The notes: a model not told the origin generated them from the sequence alone. DNA of 64,000 nucleotides from Nocardioides sp. AX2bis (GCF_902506435.1 NZ_LR733215.1:576154-640153); one strand, 5' to 3'; numbered from the stretch's first letter, positions 33,234 to 43,345 are shown. Made by a program: numbers and translations.

Positions 33234-34847
33234 ATGCCGACGAGCCCCCAGGGCGTGGGTTCCACCGCCTTCGAGTCGGTCCTGCTCGGTCCCGCCGACC
33301 AGTCGCCGCGCCGGCTGCGCTGGCGCGTGCAGGTCCTGCTCACCTCGATGCTGGTCACCACGCACATGATCGGTGCCGCCGTCGTGGTCGTGCTGTCGGT
33401 GCTCGTGCTGCCCTCCACACCGCTCTCCGACGCCAGCCTCGTGGGCCTGGCGATCGCCGTGCCGGTCTACGTCGTCGTGGCCGTCGTGGTCGGCGGCACG
33501 GCCGCGACCGTGCGCGGGCTCCGTGCGCTGCGCTGGGCCAGCGAGGGGCGCTCGCCCTCGGAGCAGGAGCGGCGTACGGCGCTGCGGCTGCCCTGGCAGC
33601 TGACCCTCGTGCAGGCCGCGATGTGGGCCGGGGCGCTCGGGGTGTTCTCGCTCCTCAGCCTCGTCCTGCAGCCCGAGCGGGCGCTGACCACTGCGCTGAC
33701 CATCGCGATCGCGGGCCTCGTCGTGAGCGCCGTGGCGTTCCTGCTCAGCGAGTTCGGGCTGCGGCCGATCGCGGCGCAGGCGCTGACCGGCGAGCTGCTC
33801 CAGGACGGCCGGGGCCTGGTCGGCGTGCGTCGGCGGATGGTCGTCTTCTGGTTGATCGGCACCGCCGCGCCGCTGATGGGGGTGTTCCTCGCTGCGACCA
33901 TCTTCCTGGCCGACGGGGCGCTGGGTGGCGAGGACCTGACGCCGACCAGGTTCGCCTGGATCGTGCTCGCGCTGGCCGGGGTGGTGCTCCTTGTCGGGCT
34001 GCTGGTCACCCTGCTCACGACCAGGGCGGTGGTCGGCCCGATCACCTCGGTCCGGCAGGCCCTGCTGCGCGTCGGCGAGGGGGACCTCGAGACCGAGATC
34101 ACGGTCTACGACGGCACCGAGCTCGGCCTGCTCCAGGCCGGTTTCAACCAGATGGTCCGCGGGCTGCGCGAGCGCGAGCAGCTGCGGGACGTGTTCGGGC
34201 GCCACGTCGGGCGCGAGGTCGCGGACGCCGCCGCTGCCGGGTCGGTCGAGCTGGGCGGCCAGTCCCGCGAGGTCACGGTCCTCTTCGTCGACCTGGTCGG
34301 GTCGACCTCGTTCGCGACCGAGCGGGACGCCGACGAGGTCGTCGGCACGCTCAACCGCTTCTTCGCCGTCGTGGTCGAGGAGGTCGGTCGCGAGGGGGGA
34401 CTGGTCAACAAGTTCATGGGGGACGCCGTCCTGGCGGTGTTCGGGGCACCGGTCGACCACGAGGACCACCCCGGCGCGGGGCTGCGCGCCGGTCGGCGGA
34501 TCGCGGCGCGGCTGGCCGAGGAGGTCGGCGAGATCCGCGCCGGGATCGGGATCGCGACGGGCACGGCCTTCGCCGGCAACGTGGGGGACGAGCAGCGCTA
34601 CGAGTACACCGTGATCGGCGACTCGGTGAACTCCGCCGCCCGGCTGTGCGACCTCGCCAAGGCCCCGCCGGCGGAGGCCGTGGACGCGGTGGGGTCGTCG
34701 TTGCTGCTCGCCGCGATGAGCACGGTGGAGGCCGCCGGGGGCGACGAGGGCGAGCGCTGGCGCGGTGCCGGTTCCACGGTGCTCCGGGGGCGCAGCGAGG
34801 AGACCGCGCTGGCCGCGGTGTCGGCCCCGGTCAGCGCGGACCGGTGA
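33234..34847 (+). CDS. Six-TM HAMP class III adenylate cyclase
   Basis: 537-residue membrane protein: six helices in residues 25-285, a HAMP linker (TTRAVVGPITSVRQALLRVGEGDLETEI) and a class III cyclase catalytic domain from about residue 340 (EVTVLFVDLVGSTSFATERD; NKFMGDAVLAVFGAP; GIATGTAFAGNVG). The metal-binding Asp residues are in FVDLVG and GDAVL. The architecture equals that of mycobacterial Rv1318c-Rv1320c cyclases. It should make cAMP in response to a membrane or lipid signal. The ATG is 6 bases after TACCCT. Its 3' end overlaps the convergent aminotransferase gene by 17 bases. Confidence 0.9.
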   Translation: MPTSPQGVGSTAFESVLLGPADQSPRRLRWRVQVLLTSMLVTTHMIGAAVVVVLSVLVLPSTPLSDASLVGLAIAVPVYVVVAVVVGGTAATVRGLRALRWASEGRSPSEQERRTALRLPWQLTLVQAAMWAGALGVFSLLSLVLQPERALTTALTIAIAGLVVSAVAFLLSEFGLRPIAAQALTGELLQDGRGLVGVRRRMVVFWLIGTAAPLMGVFLAATIFLADGALGGEDLTPTRFAWIVLALAGVVLLVGLLVTLLTTRAVVGPITSVRQALLRVGEGDLETEITVYDGTELGLLQAGFNQMVRGLREREQLRDVFGRHVGREVADAAAAGSVELGGQSREVTVLFVDLVGSTSFATERDADEVVGTLNRFFAVVVEEVGREGGLVNKFMGDAVLAVFGAPVDHEDHPGAGLRAGRRIAARLAEEVGEIRAGIGIATGTAFAGNVGDEQRYEYTVIGDSVNSAARLCDLAKAPPAEAVDAVGSSLLLAAMSTVEAAGGDEGERWRGAGSTVLRGRSEETALAAVSAPVSADR

Positions 34848-36078
34848 CGAGCCGGCCGAGGCCGTCCAGCAGCCGGTCGACGTCGTCGTCGTCGGTGTAG
34901 GGCGAGATCCCGACCCGGAGGCCGCCGGTGTCGCCCAGCCCCAGGTGGCGCGAGGCGTGCACCGCGTAGAAGTGACTGGCGGGGGCGTTCACCCCGAGCC
35001 CGGCCAGGAACCGGTACGCGTCGACCGCCTCCACGCCCGGCACGTCCTCGAAGGTGAGCAGCAGCGTCGGCGTACGGCGTCGCGCCCGCGACCGGACGGT
35101 GACGCCGAGGTCGGTGGCGCCCTGCTCGACCCGGTCCCGCAGCCGGGCCTCGTGCGTCTCCACCGCTGCCAACGAGCGCTCCAGGCGGGTGCGCCGCGGG
35201 TCGGTCGCCGCGGCGGCGGAGGCGCCGACCACGTCGGCCAGGCCGGCGAGGAAGTCGACCGCGGCGCTCAGCCCGGCGAGCAGCTCGTACGGCAGCGTCC
35301 CGGCCTCGAACCGCTCCGGCACCCGGTCCGGGGACGGCTCCAGCTTGGCCGGGTGGAGGGTCTCGAGGAGCGCGGGGTCCCCGTGCAGGACGCCGCAGTG
35401 CGGGCCGAGCACCTTGTAGGGCGACCACGAGTAGAGGTCGGCGCCGATCGCGGCGAGGTCGACGTGGTGGTGGGCGGTGAGGTGGACGCCGTCGACGTGC
35501 ACCAGCGCGCCCACCTCGTGGGCGGCCCGGGTGATCGCGGTGACGTCGGGGCGGGTGCCGAGCAGGTTGGAGGCGCCGGTGACCGCGACCAGGCGGGTGC
35601 GCGGACCCAGCAGCGCGGTCACCGCGGCCGGGTCGAGCTCGCCGGTGGCCGGGTCGAAGTCGGCCCAGCGCACGGTCGCGCCGACGGCGGCGGCGGCGGA
35701 GGTCCACGGTGCGACGTTGGCGTCGTGGTCCAGGCGAGTCACGACCACCTCGTCCCCGGGTCCCCAGCCGGCGGCCAGGGTGCGGGCGAGGTCGAAGGTC
35801 AGCGCGGTCATGCTGCGACCGACGACGACGCCCGTGGGGTCGCCGCCCACCAGGTCGGCGGCTGCCTGCCGGGCGGCCACGACCACGGCGTCCGCACGGC
35901 GCTCCGAGGCGGTCGTGCCGCCCCGGTTCGACAGGCCGGCGACGAGGGCCCCGGCGACGGCCTCGGCGACCGCGGTCGGTGTCTGCGACCCCCCGGGGCC
36001 GTCGAAGTAGGCGGTGCCGTCGGCCAGGGCCGGGAAGTGCGCCCGCAGCGCGGCGACGTCGTAGGCGGCGGCGCTCAC
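34831..36078 (-). CDS. Cysteine desulfurase-like PLP enzyme
   Basis: 415-residue class V aminotransferase fold protein. It begins VAALRAHFPALADGTAYFDGPGG and carries GALVHVDGVHLTAHHHVDL (PLP Asp region) and YSWSPYKVLGPHCGVLHG with the PLP Lys. It belongs to the SufS-related 'cysteine desulfurase-like' group whose substrate is not known. The GTG overlaps the stop of the 129-residue protein gene (GTGA). There is no SUF or tRNA-thiolation gene nearby. Convergent overlap with the cyclase gene is 17 bases. Confidence 0.83.
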   Translation of the reverse strand: MSAAAYDVAALRAHFPALADGTAYFDGPGGSQTPTAVAEAVAGALVAGLSNRGGTTASERRADAVVVAARQAAADLVGGDPTGVVVGRSMTALTFDLARTLAAGWGPGDEVVVTRLDHDANVAPWTSAAAAVGATVRWADFDPATGELDPAAVTALLGPRTRLVAVTGASNLLGTRPDVTAITRAAHEVGALVHVDGVHLTAHHHVDLAAIGADLYSWSPYKVLGPHCGVLHGDPALLETLHPAKLEPSPDRVPERFEAGTLPYELLAGLSAAVDFLAGLADVVGASAAAATDPRRTRLERSLAAVETHEARLRDRVEQGATDLGVTVRSRARRRTPTLLLTFEDVPGVEAVDAYRFLAGLGVNAPASHFYAVHASRHLGLGDTGGLRVGISPYTDDDDVDRLLDGLGRLVTGPR

Positions 36079-36464
36079 CGCAGGACCTCGCGCACGGCGG
36101 TGACGAACCCGTCGACGTCGGCGACCGTCAGGGTCGCGCCCGGGTGCCGCAGCCGGCCGGTCGGCTCGATCCCGCGGACCGGCTCGTGGAAGGAGACGCA
36201 GGCGCCGCGGTCGCCGTTCGTGGCGAAGCTGATCCCGCGGTCGCTGAAGGACAGGTGCGGGGGACCGGCGGTCTTCAGCAGGGCGTACCCGCCGGAGACC
36301 TCGACGCCGGCCAGGTTGGCGACGGGGGTCCGCAACCGCCAGGGCCCGAACCGCACCCGCAGCTCGTCGTCCAGCTCCACGCCGGTGGTCGCGGCGGTGA
36401 CGCCGAAGGGCAGGCCCAGGACCCGGTAGCGCGGGTCGAGGCGGAAGGCGAAGTGCTGCGTCAT
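36075..36464 (-). CDS. Conserved hypothetical protein, 129 aa
   Basis: 129-residue soluble protein, mainly beta strands (HFAFRLDPRYRVLGLPFGVT; VRFGPWRLRTPVANLAGVEV; ISFATNGDRGACVSFHEPVRG) followed by a final helix. It seems to be a PH-like or similar beta fold found in actinobacteria; I know no function. It is translationally coupled to the downstream PLP-enzyme gene by GTGA. The ATG is at 36464; no good ribosome binding site. Confidence 0.6.
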   Translation of the reverse strand: MTQHFAFRLDPRYRVLGLPFGVTAATTGVELDDELRVRFGPWRLRTPVANLAGVEVSGGYALLKTAGPPHLSFSDRGISFATNGDRGACVSFHEPVRGIEPTGRLRHPGATLTVADVDGFVTAVREVLR

Positions 36465-36663
36465 CCGGGCAACCTACGCGCGGCACCCGGGTCGCGGTCT
36501 CGCCCGGGAGGGCGGCGGGCCCGCCCCGACCGCACGCCACACCTGCACCGATCCTGGTTCACCCTTCAGGATGGGGCGCGACGGCGGGCGCTGCCGATTC
36601 GATCGGGCGTCGGACGGCGCATCCCCGGGCGACGGCCGAGCCCGTGACCGCGAAGGAGCACCC

Positions 36664-37488
36664 GTGACCCCCCACGCCGACGACGGCCGGGCGCCCCGGC
36701 GGGTGCCGCCGGGGTCCGCGCGGGCGGTACGGCTGGCGGTCGTCGACGACTACGAGATCGTGCGCGCCGGGGTCTCGGCGATGCTCGAGCCGTACGCCGG
36801 TCGGGTGCGCGTGGTCGAGCTGACCACCTCGGAGCCCGACCAGGAGGACGTCGACGTCGTCCTCTACGACACCGACACCCAGACGTCGGGCACCCGGGTC
36901 AGCCTCGAGGTGCTGCTCGGTCGGAGGTCGGTGGGCGCCGGGCGGGCGCCGGGGCAGCGCCCGCCGCGCGTGGTGGTCTTCAGCTGGAACGTCGAGGCGG
37001 CCCGGGTCGACACCGCGCTGCGGCGCGGGGCGGCGGGCTACCTCAGCAAGGGCCTCACCGCGGTGGACCTGGTCACCGCGGTCGAGCAGGTCCACGCCGG
37101 CGAGCGGGTCCGCCCCGAGGCCGAGGGCGACGACGACGAGCCCGCCGGCGGGTGGCGTGGCCAGGGCGAGGGGCTGAGCGTGCGGGAGGCCGCCACGATC
37201 GCGCTGATCACCCAGGGGCTGTCCAACCAGGAGATCGCCGACCGCTCGTTCCTGTCCATCAACTCGGTCAAGACCTACATCCGCAGCGCCTACCGCAAGA
37301 TCGGTGTGTCGCGTCGCTCGCAGGCGGTGCTCTGGGGCCTGCAGCACGGGTTCGACGCGCCCGACCGGGCGGTGCCGGGGGCAGGGCAGGCCGGGCAGGC
37401 GGGGGCCGACCTGACCCGGCGACCCCCGGCGTCCCGTTCGGCGTCGCGCCCGCCGTCCCGGTCGGCTCCGCCCGCCGCGGAGGCGTAG
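36664..37488 (+). CDS. LuxR-type response regulator-like protein
   Basis: 274-residue paralogue of the regulator at 29937-30719. The receiver part (LAVVDDYEIVRAGVSAMLEP; VDVVLYDTDTQ, with Asp retained; GYLSKGLTAVDLV) is more canonical. The HTH domain is LSVREAATIALITQGLSNQE and SINSVKTYIRSAYRKIGVSR. The C-terminal 40 residues are Pro/Ser/Arg-rich and probably disordered. I chose the GTG at 36664, with AGGAG about five bases upstream; the ATG at 36571 gives an Arg/Asp-rich leader. No histidine kinase is adjacent. Confidence 0.82.
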   Translation: MTPHADDGRAPRRVPPGSARAVRLAVVDDYEIVRAGVSAMLEPYAGRVRVVELTTSEPDQEDVDVVLYDTDTQTSGTRVSLEVLLGRRSVGAGRAPGQRPPRVVVFSWNVEAARVDTALRRGAAGYLSKGLTAVDLVTAVEQVHAGERVRPEAEGDDDEPAGGWRGQGEGLSVREAATIALITQGLSNQEIADRSFLSINSVKTYIRSAYRKIGVSRRSQAVLWGLQHGFDAPDRAVPGAGQAGQAGADLTRRPPASRSASRPPSRSAPPAAEA

Positions 37489-37686
37489 GGGCCGGTGCGC
37501 GTCAGCGCCGGGAGGCCCCCCAGGACGTGCCGGCCGGTCCTGGTGAGGTGCCGACCGGTCGGGCATACTGGGAGGTGCCGGCGGTCACGCCCGGGTTCCC
37601 GACTCACGCAGACGGGGCCCGAGCCTGGCTGCCGGTGCTGCGTCCGCAGACCCCTCTGGGTGGCCGAGGCGCTCTCGCGCTGCTGG

Positions 37687-37692
37687 CAGGCT
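37687..37692 (+). promoter_or_regulatory. Putative -10 box of leaderless zwf
   Basis: CAGGCT ends six bases before the GTG at 37699, with no ribosome binding site between; same hexamer as before the ygcW-like gene. Confidence 0.35.
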
Positions 37693-37698
37693 GGTCGG

Positions 37699-39126
37699 GT
37701 GAGCCCCACCGAGAAGCTTCCCCCGCACGTCATGGTCCTCTTCGGCGCGACCGGAGACCTCGCCCGCCGCAAGCTCTTCCCGGGCCTCTACAAGCTCGCC
37801 CGCGCCGGCCGGCTGCCGGCCGACTACCAGGTGATCGGCAGCGGACGGCACAGCCCGGGCTCCGACGACGAGTTCCGCGACCAGGTCCGCGAGGGGCTGG
37901 CCGAGACCGTCGGCGACCTCGACGACGACCTCGTCGCCGAGCTGGTCGGGCGGGTGTCCTTCCAGACCTCGAACGCCGACGACGGTGCCGACCTCGCCGA
38001 GGCCGTCCGGACCGCCGAGCAGTCCCTGGTGGGTGGCGACGACGTCTCCGACGTCCGCCGGCTGGTGTACCTCTCGGTGCCGCCGTCGGCGATGCAGGAC
38101 ATGATCCACATGCTCGGCCGGGAGGGCATCGCCGAGCGGGCCCGCCTGGTGATCGAGAAGCCGTTCGGCCTCGACCTGCAGTCCTCCCGCGAGCTCGACT
38201 CCGCCCTCAAGGACGTCGTCGACGAGGACCAGGTCTTCCGCATCGACCACTTCCTGGGCAAGGAGGCGGTGCAGAACATCCTGGCGCTGCGCTTCGCCAA
38301 CGGTCTCTTCGAGCCGGCCTGGGACGCCGAGCACCTCACGTCGGTGCAGATCGACGTGCCCGAGGACCTCGGGCTGGAGGGCCGCGGCAGCTTCTACGAG
38401 TCCACCGGCTGCCTGCGCGACATGGTCTCCACCCACCTCTCCCAGCTGCTCGGCTTCGTCGCCCTGGAGGATCCGGGCGAGTTCAGCGCCGACGCCGTGC
38501 GCGACGCCAAGGCGAAGGTCTTCGCCGACCTCCAGCCGCTGGACCCGGCCAAGGTCGTCTTCGGCCAGTTCGAGGGCTACCGCGACGAGGAGGACGTGGC
38601 CGAGGACTCCGACGTCGAGACCTTCGTGGCGATCGAGGCCCGCGTCGACAACGACCGGTGGCGCGGGGTGCCGTTCTACCTGCGCACCGGCAAGGCCCTG
38701 GCCCAGCAGCGACGCACGATCACGCTGCGCTTCCGTACCGCGGAGAGCCCGATCTTCGGGGTGGACCCCGGCCCCAACGAGCTCGTCCTCGAGCTCACCG
38801 ACGACCCGCAGGTGCTGATCGACATGCGCGCCAAGCGGCCCGGGCCCGACATGGAGCTGGCCGAGGCCACCATGCGGATGGACTTCTCCGACGCCATCCC
38901 GGGGGCCGACCCGCTGGAGGCCTACGAGCGGCTGCTGCTCGAGGTCATCCGCGGGGAGCAGACCCTGTTCACCCGCTCCGACGAGGTGGACCGGTTGTGG
39001 CAGGTCGTGCAGCCGGTGCTGGACAACCCGCCGCCGCTGCAGACGTACGCGAAGGGGTCCTGGGGCCCGCAGGCCGCGCTGGACCTCCCCGAGGGCGGCT
39101 GGCGGCTCGGGCGCGACGATGCCTGA
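37699..39126 (+). CDS. zwf: Glucose-6-phosphate dehydrogenase
   Basis: 475-residue first enzyme of the oxidative pentose phosphate pathway. The NADP site is [18 protein letters not shown] (about 13-30), and [15 protein letters not shown] near residue 180 has the catalytic His and Lys. [10 protein letters not shown] and [12 protein letters not shown] are further conserved blocks. I chose the GTG at 37699 because the conserved sequence starts a few residues later; the longer frame to 37495 is Arg/Pro-rich. It overlaps the glycosidase gene by eight bases (ATGCCTGA). Confidence 0.92.
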   Translation: MSPTEKLPPHVMVLFGATGDLARRKLFPGLYKLARAGRLPADYQVIGSGRHSPGSDDEFRDQVREGLAETVGDLDDDLVAELVGRVSFQTSNADDGADLAEAVRTAEQSLVGGDDVSDVRRLVYLSVPPSAMQDMIHMLGREGIAERARLVIEKPFGLDLQSSRELDSALKDVVDEDQVFRIDHFLGKEAVQNILALRFANGLFEPAWDAEHLTSVQIDVPEDLGLEGRGSFYESTGCLRDMVSTHLSQLLGFVALEDPGEFSADAVRDAKAKVFADLQPLDPAKVVFGQFEGYRDEEDVAEDSDVETFVAIEARVDNDRWRGVPFYLRTGKALAQQRRTITLRFRTAESPIFGVDPGPNELVLELTDDPQVLIDMRAKRPGPDMELAEATMRMDFSDAIPGADPLEAYERLLLEVIRGEQTLFTRSDEVDRLWQVVQPVLDNPPPLQTYAKGSWGPQAALDLPEGGWRLGRDDA

Positions 39127-40999
39127 CGGCCCCTCCCAGGAGGGCGCCCGCAGCCGCAGCACGGGTGGCTCCCAGAGCGCGCTCGGCGACCGTGACTTCC
39201 TGGCGATCGCCGACCACGGCCTGATCGGTGACCTGCGCACCTGCGCCCTGGTGGGCTCCGAGGGCACCATCGACTGGTTCTGCGCGGGCCGCTTCGACGC
39301 GCCCAGCGTCTTCGGGGCCCTGCTGGACCCCGAGCAGGGCGGGGCCTGGCGCTTCGAGGTCGTCGACGGCCACGTGACGACGGCGCAGTTCTACTTCCCC
39401 GACTCCAACATCCTGGTCACCCGGTTCCTGACCGAGGAGGGCGTGGCCGAGGTCCACGACTTCATGCCGGTCGTGAAGGCGCACGACCACGATCACCGGC
39501 AGCGGATCGTGCGGCGGGTCACCGCCGTGCGGGGCTCGACGCGCCTGCGCATGGAGCTGGCCGCGCGCCCCGACTACGGCCGCGTCACGCCCGACGTGGA
39601 GCTGGTCGGCACCGACGCGCTGGTCACCGGGGGCGGTCTGCGCCTCGGGGTGGCCTCGACGGTCGACCTCACCACCGAGGACGGCACGGTGCTCGCCGAC
39701 CTCACGCTGCGGGCCGGCGAGGAGGCGCTGTTCGTCCTGCAGGTGCTCGACGAGGGCGAGGACCTCACGCCCGGCGACTGCGCGGACACCGGCCAGCTGT
39801 TCGCCGAGACCGCGGCGTTCTGGCGCCAGTGGCTGTCCCGCTCGACCTACCAGGGACGCTGGCGCGAGATGGTCAACCGGGCCGCGCTCACGCTCAAGCT
39901 GCTCACCCACGAGCCGACCGGCGCGATCATCGCGGCGCCCACCACGAGCCTGCCGGAGGAGATCGGCGGCCCGCGCAACTGGGACTACCGCTACGTCTGG
40001 ATCCGCGACGCCGCGTTCAGCCTCTACGCCCTGCTGCGCCTCGGCTTCACCGACGAGGCCAACGCCTTCATGGGGTGGCTCTCCCGGCGGCTCGAGGACC
40101 AGGGCGACGACGTCGACCCGGAGCTCGGCCCGCTGCGGGTGCTCTACGACATCGACGGCAACATCCCCGACACCGAGCACGAGCTCGACCACCTGCGCGG
40201 CTACCTCGACTCGAAGCCGGTCCGCGTGGGCAACGCCGCCGCCGGTCAGCTCCAGCTCGACATCTACGGCGAGCTGATCGACTCGGTCTACCTGTTCAAC
40301 AAGTACGGCAACGGCCTGTCCTACGACTCCTGGTCCGACCTCACCCGGGTCCTGGAGTGGCTGATGGACAACTGGGAGCGGCCCGACGCCGGCATGTGGG
40401 AGATCCGCGACGAGCCCCGGCACCACACCACGTCACGGCTGATGGCGTGGGTGGCGCTGGAGCGGATGATCCGGACCGCCCGCCAGCGCGGCCTGCCCGG
40501 TGACGCGACCCGCTGGATGAAGGTCCGCGACGAGATCTACGAGCGGCTCATGACGCGGTCCTGGAACGCCGAGATCGGGGCGTTCGTCCAGCACGAGGGC
40601 GCCGACGTGCTCGACGCCGGCGTCCTGCTGATGCCGATGGTGAAGTTCGTGGCGCCCGACGACCCGCGCTTCCTCTCGACGCTGGAGGCGATCGAGGAGC
40701 GGCTGGTCTCCGACAGCCTGGTCTTCCGCTACGACGTGGAGATGTCCGCCGACGGTCTCGAGGGCGGCGAGGGGACGTTCTCGCTGTGCTCGTTCTGGTA
40801 CGTCGAGGCGCTCACCCGCGTCGGCCGGCTCGACGACGCGCGGCTGGCGCTGGAGAAGATGTTCACCTACGCCAACCACCTCGGCCTCTACGCCGAGCAG
40901 ATCGGGCTGACCGGGGTCCAGCTGGGCAACTTCCCCCAGGCCTTCACCCACCTCAGCCTGATCAGCGCCGCGCTGAACCTGGACCGCGCCCTGGGCTGA
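39119..40999 (+). CDS. GH15-family glycoside hydrolase (trehalase/glucoamylase type)
   Basis: 626-residue cytoplasmic-type enzyme; no signal peptide. An N-terminal beta domain ([40 protein letters not shown]) precedes the (alpha/alpha)6 barrel: [40 protein letters not shown] and [14 protein letters not shown]. These blocks are shared with actinobacterial GH15 trehalases and glucoamylases; I cannot choose between them. Overlap with zwf suggests that released glucose enters the pentose phosphate pathway. A seven-unit repeat array follows. Confidence 0.88.
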   Translation: MPDGPSQEGARSRSTGGSQSALGDRDFLAIADHGLIGDLRTCALVGSEGTIDWFCAGRFDAPSVFGALLDPEQGGAWRFEVVDGHVTTAQFYFPDSNILVTRFLTEEGVAEVHDFMPVVKAHDHDHRQRIVRRVTAVRGSTRLRMELAARPDYGRVTPDVELVGTDALVTGGGLRLGVASTVDLTTEDGTVLADLTLRAGEEALFVLQVLDEGEDLTPGDCADTGQLFAETAAFWRQWLSRSTYQGRWREMVNRAALTLKLLTHEPTGAIIAAPTTSLPEEIGGPRNWDYRYVWIRDAAFSLYALLRLGFTDEANAFMGWLSRRLEDQGDDVDPELGPLRVLYDIDGNIPDTEHELDHLRGYLDSKPVRVGNAAAGQLQLDIYGELIDSVYLFNKYGNGLSYDSWSDLTRVLEWLMDNWERPDAGMWEIRDEPRHHTTSRLMAWVALERMIRTARQRGLPGDATRWMKVRDEIYERLMTRSWNAEIGAFVQHEGADVLDAGVLLMPMVKFVAPDDPRFLSTLEAIEERLVSDSLVFRYDVEMSADGLEGGEGTFSLCSFWYVEALTRVGRLDDARLALEKMFTYANHLGLYAEQIGLTGVQLGNFPQAFTHLSLISAALNLDRALG

Positions 41000-41003
41000 C
41001 CGC

Positions 41004-41157
41004 CGAGATGGCGCTCGCGGACAGCCGAGGTGACGCTCACGGACAGCCGAGGTGACGCTCACGGACAGCCGAGGTGACGCTCGCGGACAGCCGAGATGAC
41101 GCTCGCGGCGCCCCGAGGTGACGCTCGCGGCGCCCCGAGGTGACGCTCGCGGACACG
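41004..41157 (+). repeat. 22-nt tandem repeat array, 7 units (locus 3)
   Basis: The longest array: seven unbroken units beginning at 41004, 41026, 41048, 41070, 41092, 41114 and 41136. Units 2-4 and 6-7 read CGAGGTGAC instead of CGAGATGAC; middles are GCTCGCGG or GCTCACGG; tails are ACAGC, CGCCC or ACACG. It fills the whole gap between convergent stops, ending next to the HAD gene stop at 41158. Confidence 0.92.
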
Positions 41158-41817
41158 TCAGCTCGTGAACGGCGCCTCGTCGAGGTGCGCCATCAGCTCG
41201 CGCGGGCTGTCGTAGACCGCGACGGCGCCGGCCTCGAGCAGCTCGGCGCTGCCGAACCCGCCGGTGAGCAGGCCGACGCAGGGGACCCCGGCCTTCGCCG
41301 CCGCCTCGACGTCCCATACGGCGTCGCCGATCATCACCGCGTGCGTGGCGTCCACCGACTCCAGCGCGACCTCGATGAGGTCGGGCTCGGGCTTGCTCTG
41401 CTCCGCCTCGGCGCCCGCGATCGACTCGTGCAGGTGCTGCCCGGCGCCGTCGAGCAGCTCCAGCAGGCGCTCGCTGAGCTCCTTGTCGGCCGAGCTGGCG
41501 AGCACGACGTTGAAGCCCTTGCCGCGCAGCGCCTCGAGCAGCTCGCCGGCACCGTCGGTGGCGCTGAGGTCGTGGAACCGCTCGTCGAGGTAGCGCTGGT
41601 GGCGCTCGCGGACCTCGTCGCCCATGGCGTCCTCGACGGACTGGCCGGCGACGTGGGCCACGAGGCGGTCCCCGCCCATCCCGATCGCGCGTTGGACGTG
41701 GTGGCTGGCCACGGTGACGCCGACGTCGCGGAACGCCAGCTTCCAGGCGGTGGTGTGCACGTAGACGGAGTCGACGAGGGTGCCGTCGAGGTCGAGCAGC
41801 ACGGTGTCGATGGACAC
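41158..41817 (-). CDS. HAD-family hydrolase
   Basis: 219-residue phosphatase of the haloacid dehalogenase superfamily. Motif I is TVLLDLDGTLVDS (nucleophilic Asp in DLDGT), motif II VLASSADKEL, and motifs III-IV SKPEPDLI and VMIGDAVWDVEAA. A helical cap between motifs I and II resembles beta-phosphoglucomutase and phosphoglycolate phosphatase types. I chose the GTG at 41817, which has AAGGAG about nine bases upstream. Substrate unknown. Convergent with the glycosidase gene. Confidence 0.85.
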   Translation of the reverse strand: MSIDTVLLDLDGTLVDSVYVHTTAWKLAFRDVGVTVASHHVQRAIGMGGDRLVAHVAGQSVEDAMGDEVRERHQRYLDERFHDLSATDGAGELLEALRGKGFNVVLASSADKELSERLLELLDGAGQHLHESIAGAEAEQSKPEPDLIEVALESVDATHAVMIGDAVWDVEAAAKAGVPCVGLLTGGFGSAELLEAGAVAVYDSPRELMAHLDEAPFTS

Positions 41818-41954
41818 GAGGCGGGCTCCTTGGATGGGGTACGGGGGACCCGCCACCTTCGCAGTGGGTCGATGCCGGGGTCCTCACCCCCGGGGTCGGT
41901 GCCGGGCCGGGCCGTGCTGGCTAGCCTGGCCGGTCCACGAGGCGAGGAGGGCGC

Positions 41955-42230
41955 GTGAGCCCGAAGCAGGAGGACCCTGGTCCGAGCGTCAAGGACCCGG
42001 AGCTCTACGAGAAGCTCCGCGACGAGGGCAACAGCAAGGAGAAGTCCGCGCGCATCGCCAACGCCGCGGCGAAGAGCTCCCGGTCCGAGGTCGGTGAGCG
42101 GGGCGGGAGGTCCCCGTCGTACGACGAGTGGACCGTCGCGGAGCTCCGCGAGCGGGCTGCCGAGCTGGAGGTCCAGGGTCGGTCGACGATGACCAAGGAC
42201 GAGCTGGTGGAGGCGCTGCGCGACCACTGA
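41955..42230 (+). CDS. Small Rho-N/SAP-like domain protein
   Basis: 91-residue basic protein. The first half is Lys/Ser/Glu-rich (DPELYEKLRDEGNSKEKSAR) and probably disordered; the second half, WTVAELRERAAELEVQGRST and TKDELVEALRDH, has the form of a Rho N-terminal/SAP-like helical domain that can bind nucleic acid. The GTG has GAGGAGG upstream. It stands alone; a role in nucleic-acid binding is inferred from the fold only. Confidence 0.7.
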   Translation: MSPKQEDPGPSVKDPELYEKLRDEGNSKEKSARIANAAAKSSRSEVGERGGRSPSYDEWTVAELRERAAELEVQGRSTMTKDELVEALRDH

Positions 42231-42297
42231 CCGCGCACCCGCACCCGCGACGGAGGTCGTGGCAGCGGTCTGCGTCCGCGCCGCGGGCGACAGGCGA

Positions 42298-42318
42298 CCG
42301 GGCCGCTGAGCGGCCCGG
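42298..42318 (+). terminator. Hairpin terminator after the Rho-N-like gene
   Basis: CCGGGCCG-CTGAG-CGGCCCGG: perfect eight-base arms, five-base loop, 67 bases after the stop. No T-run. It sits between convergent genes and may serve both. Confidence 0.5.
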
Positions 42319-42508
42319 CCCCGGCGCCGGGGACCGAGCCGCACGGTGACCCGGCGCCCCGGGGGCGGACCTGCCTGACGAGGGACCGGAGGGAGCGTTC
42401 GCAATTCCTTCGACAGGGTCCGGCGACGCGCCGCGACGCCGGGTCGTCATGGGTTCGGAGCACGCCTGTAGCCGGATTGGTCCGGACCCGTCCGCGACCG
42501 GATGGCGG

Positions 42509-43300
42509 TCAGGTCGTCGACCGGACCGCGAGGACGGTGGCGTCGAGGTCGTCGTCGACCACGACCCGCGTCTCCAGGCCGGCGGAGGCGGCGGCGACGA
42601 CGCCGTCGGGCGCCTGGCCCCGCGACGTCTCGACCAGCAGCAGCCCGTCGGGCGCCAGCCACCGGGCGGCCCCGGCGAGCACGCGCCGCTGCTCGTCGAG
42701 GCCGTCGGACCCGCCGTCGAGGGCCTGGCGCCGCTCGTGCAGCCGGGCCTCGGGGGGCATCAGCGCGACGGCGGCGGTGGGGACGTACGGCGCGTTCGCG
42801 AGCAGCACCGCGACCCGTCCGACCAGGGCCGCGGGCAGGGCGTCGTAGAGGTCGCCCTCCAGCACCCGGTCCGGTGGCAGGACCTGGCGTGCGCACCGCA
42901 CCGCGGCGGGGTCGACGTCGACGGCCCAGACCTCGACGCCCGGCCGGGCGGCGGCCACGGCGGCCCCGAGCGCACCGGTGCCGCAGCCCAGGTCGACGAC
43001 CACCGCGGCGTCGGGGCGTGGACCCAGGGCCTCCACGGCGAGCCGGACCAGCAGGGCGCTCCGGGCGCGCGGGACGAAGACGCCGGGCTCGACGGGCACC
43101 CGTACCCCGGCGAAGTCGGCCCAGCCGACGACGACCTCCAGCGGCACGCCCTGCTCCCGGCGGGCGACCAGCGCCTCGAGGTGGTCCGGCGTCCGGGCCT
43201 CCGCGAGGAGCAGCGCGACCTCGTCCTCGGCCCAGACGCAGCCCACGGCGCGCAGCCGGGCGACGAGCAGCGGCAGGTCGACGTCGGGGGTGCTGGTCAC
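42509..43300 (-). CDS. PrmC/HemK-related methyltransferase
   Basis: 263-residue SAM-dependent methyltransferase. VFVPRARSALLVRLA, DLGCGTGALGAAVAAARPGV and VWAVDVDPAAVRCAR form the SAM site. The catalytic NPPY of PrmC is NAPYVPT here, a change found in a PrmC-related subgroup, so glutamine methylation of release factors is uncertain. I chose the GTG at 43300, preceded by GACCAT at leaderless spacing. Divergent from the metallo-beta-lactamase gene. Confidence 0.75.
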   Translation of the reverse strand: MTSTPDVDLPLLVARLRAVGCVWAEDEVALLLAEARTPDHLEALVARREQGVPLEVVVGWADFAGVRVPVEPGVFVPRARSALLVRLAVEALGPRPDAAVVVDLGCGTGALGAAVAAARPGVEVWAVDVDPAAVRCARQVLPPDRVLEGDLYDALPAALVGRVAVLLANAPYVPTAAVALMPPEARLHERRQALDGGSDGLDEQRRVLAGAARWLAPDGLLLVETSRGQAPDGVVAAASAGLETRVVVDDDLDATVLAVRSTT

Positions 43301-43345
43301 CGCGTCATGGTCGCAGGGGCCGGTACGCCGCCGCGCCGCGCCGCG

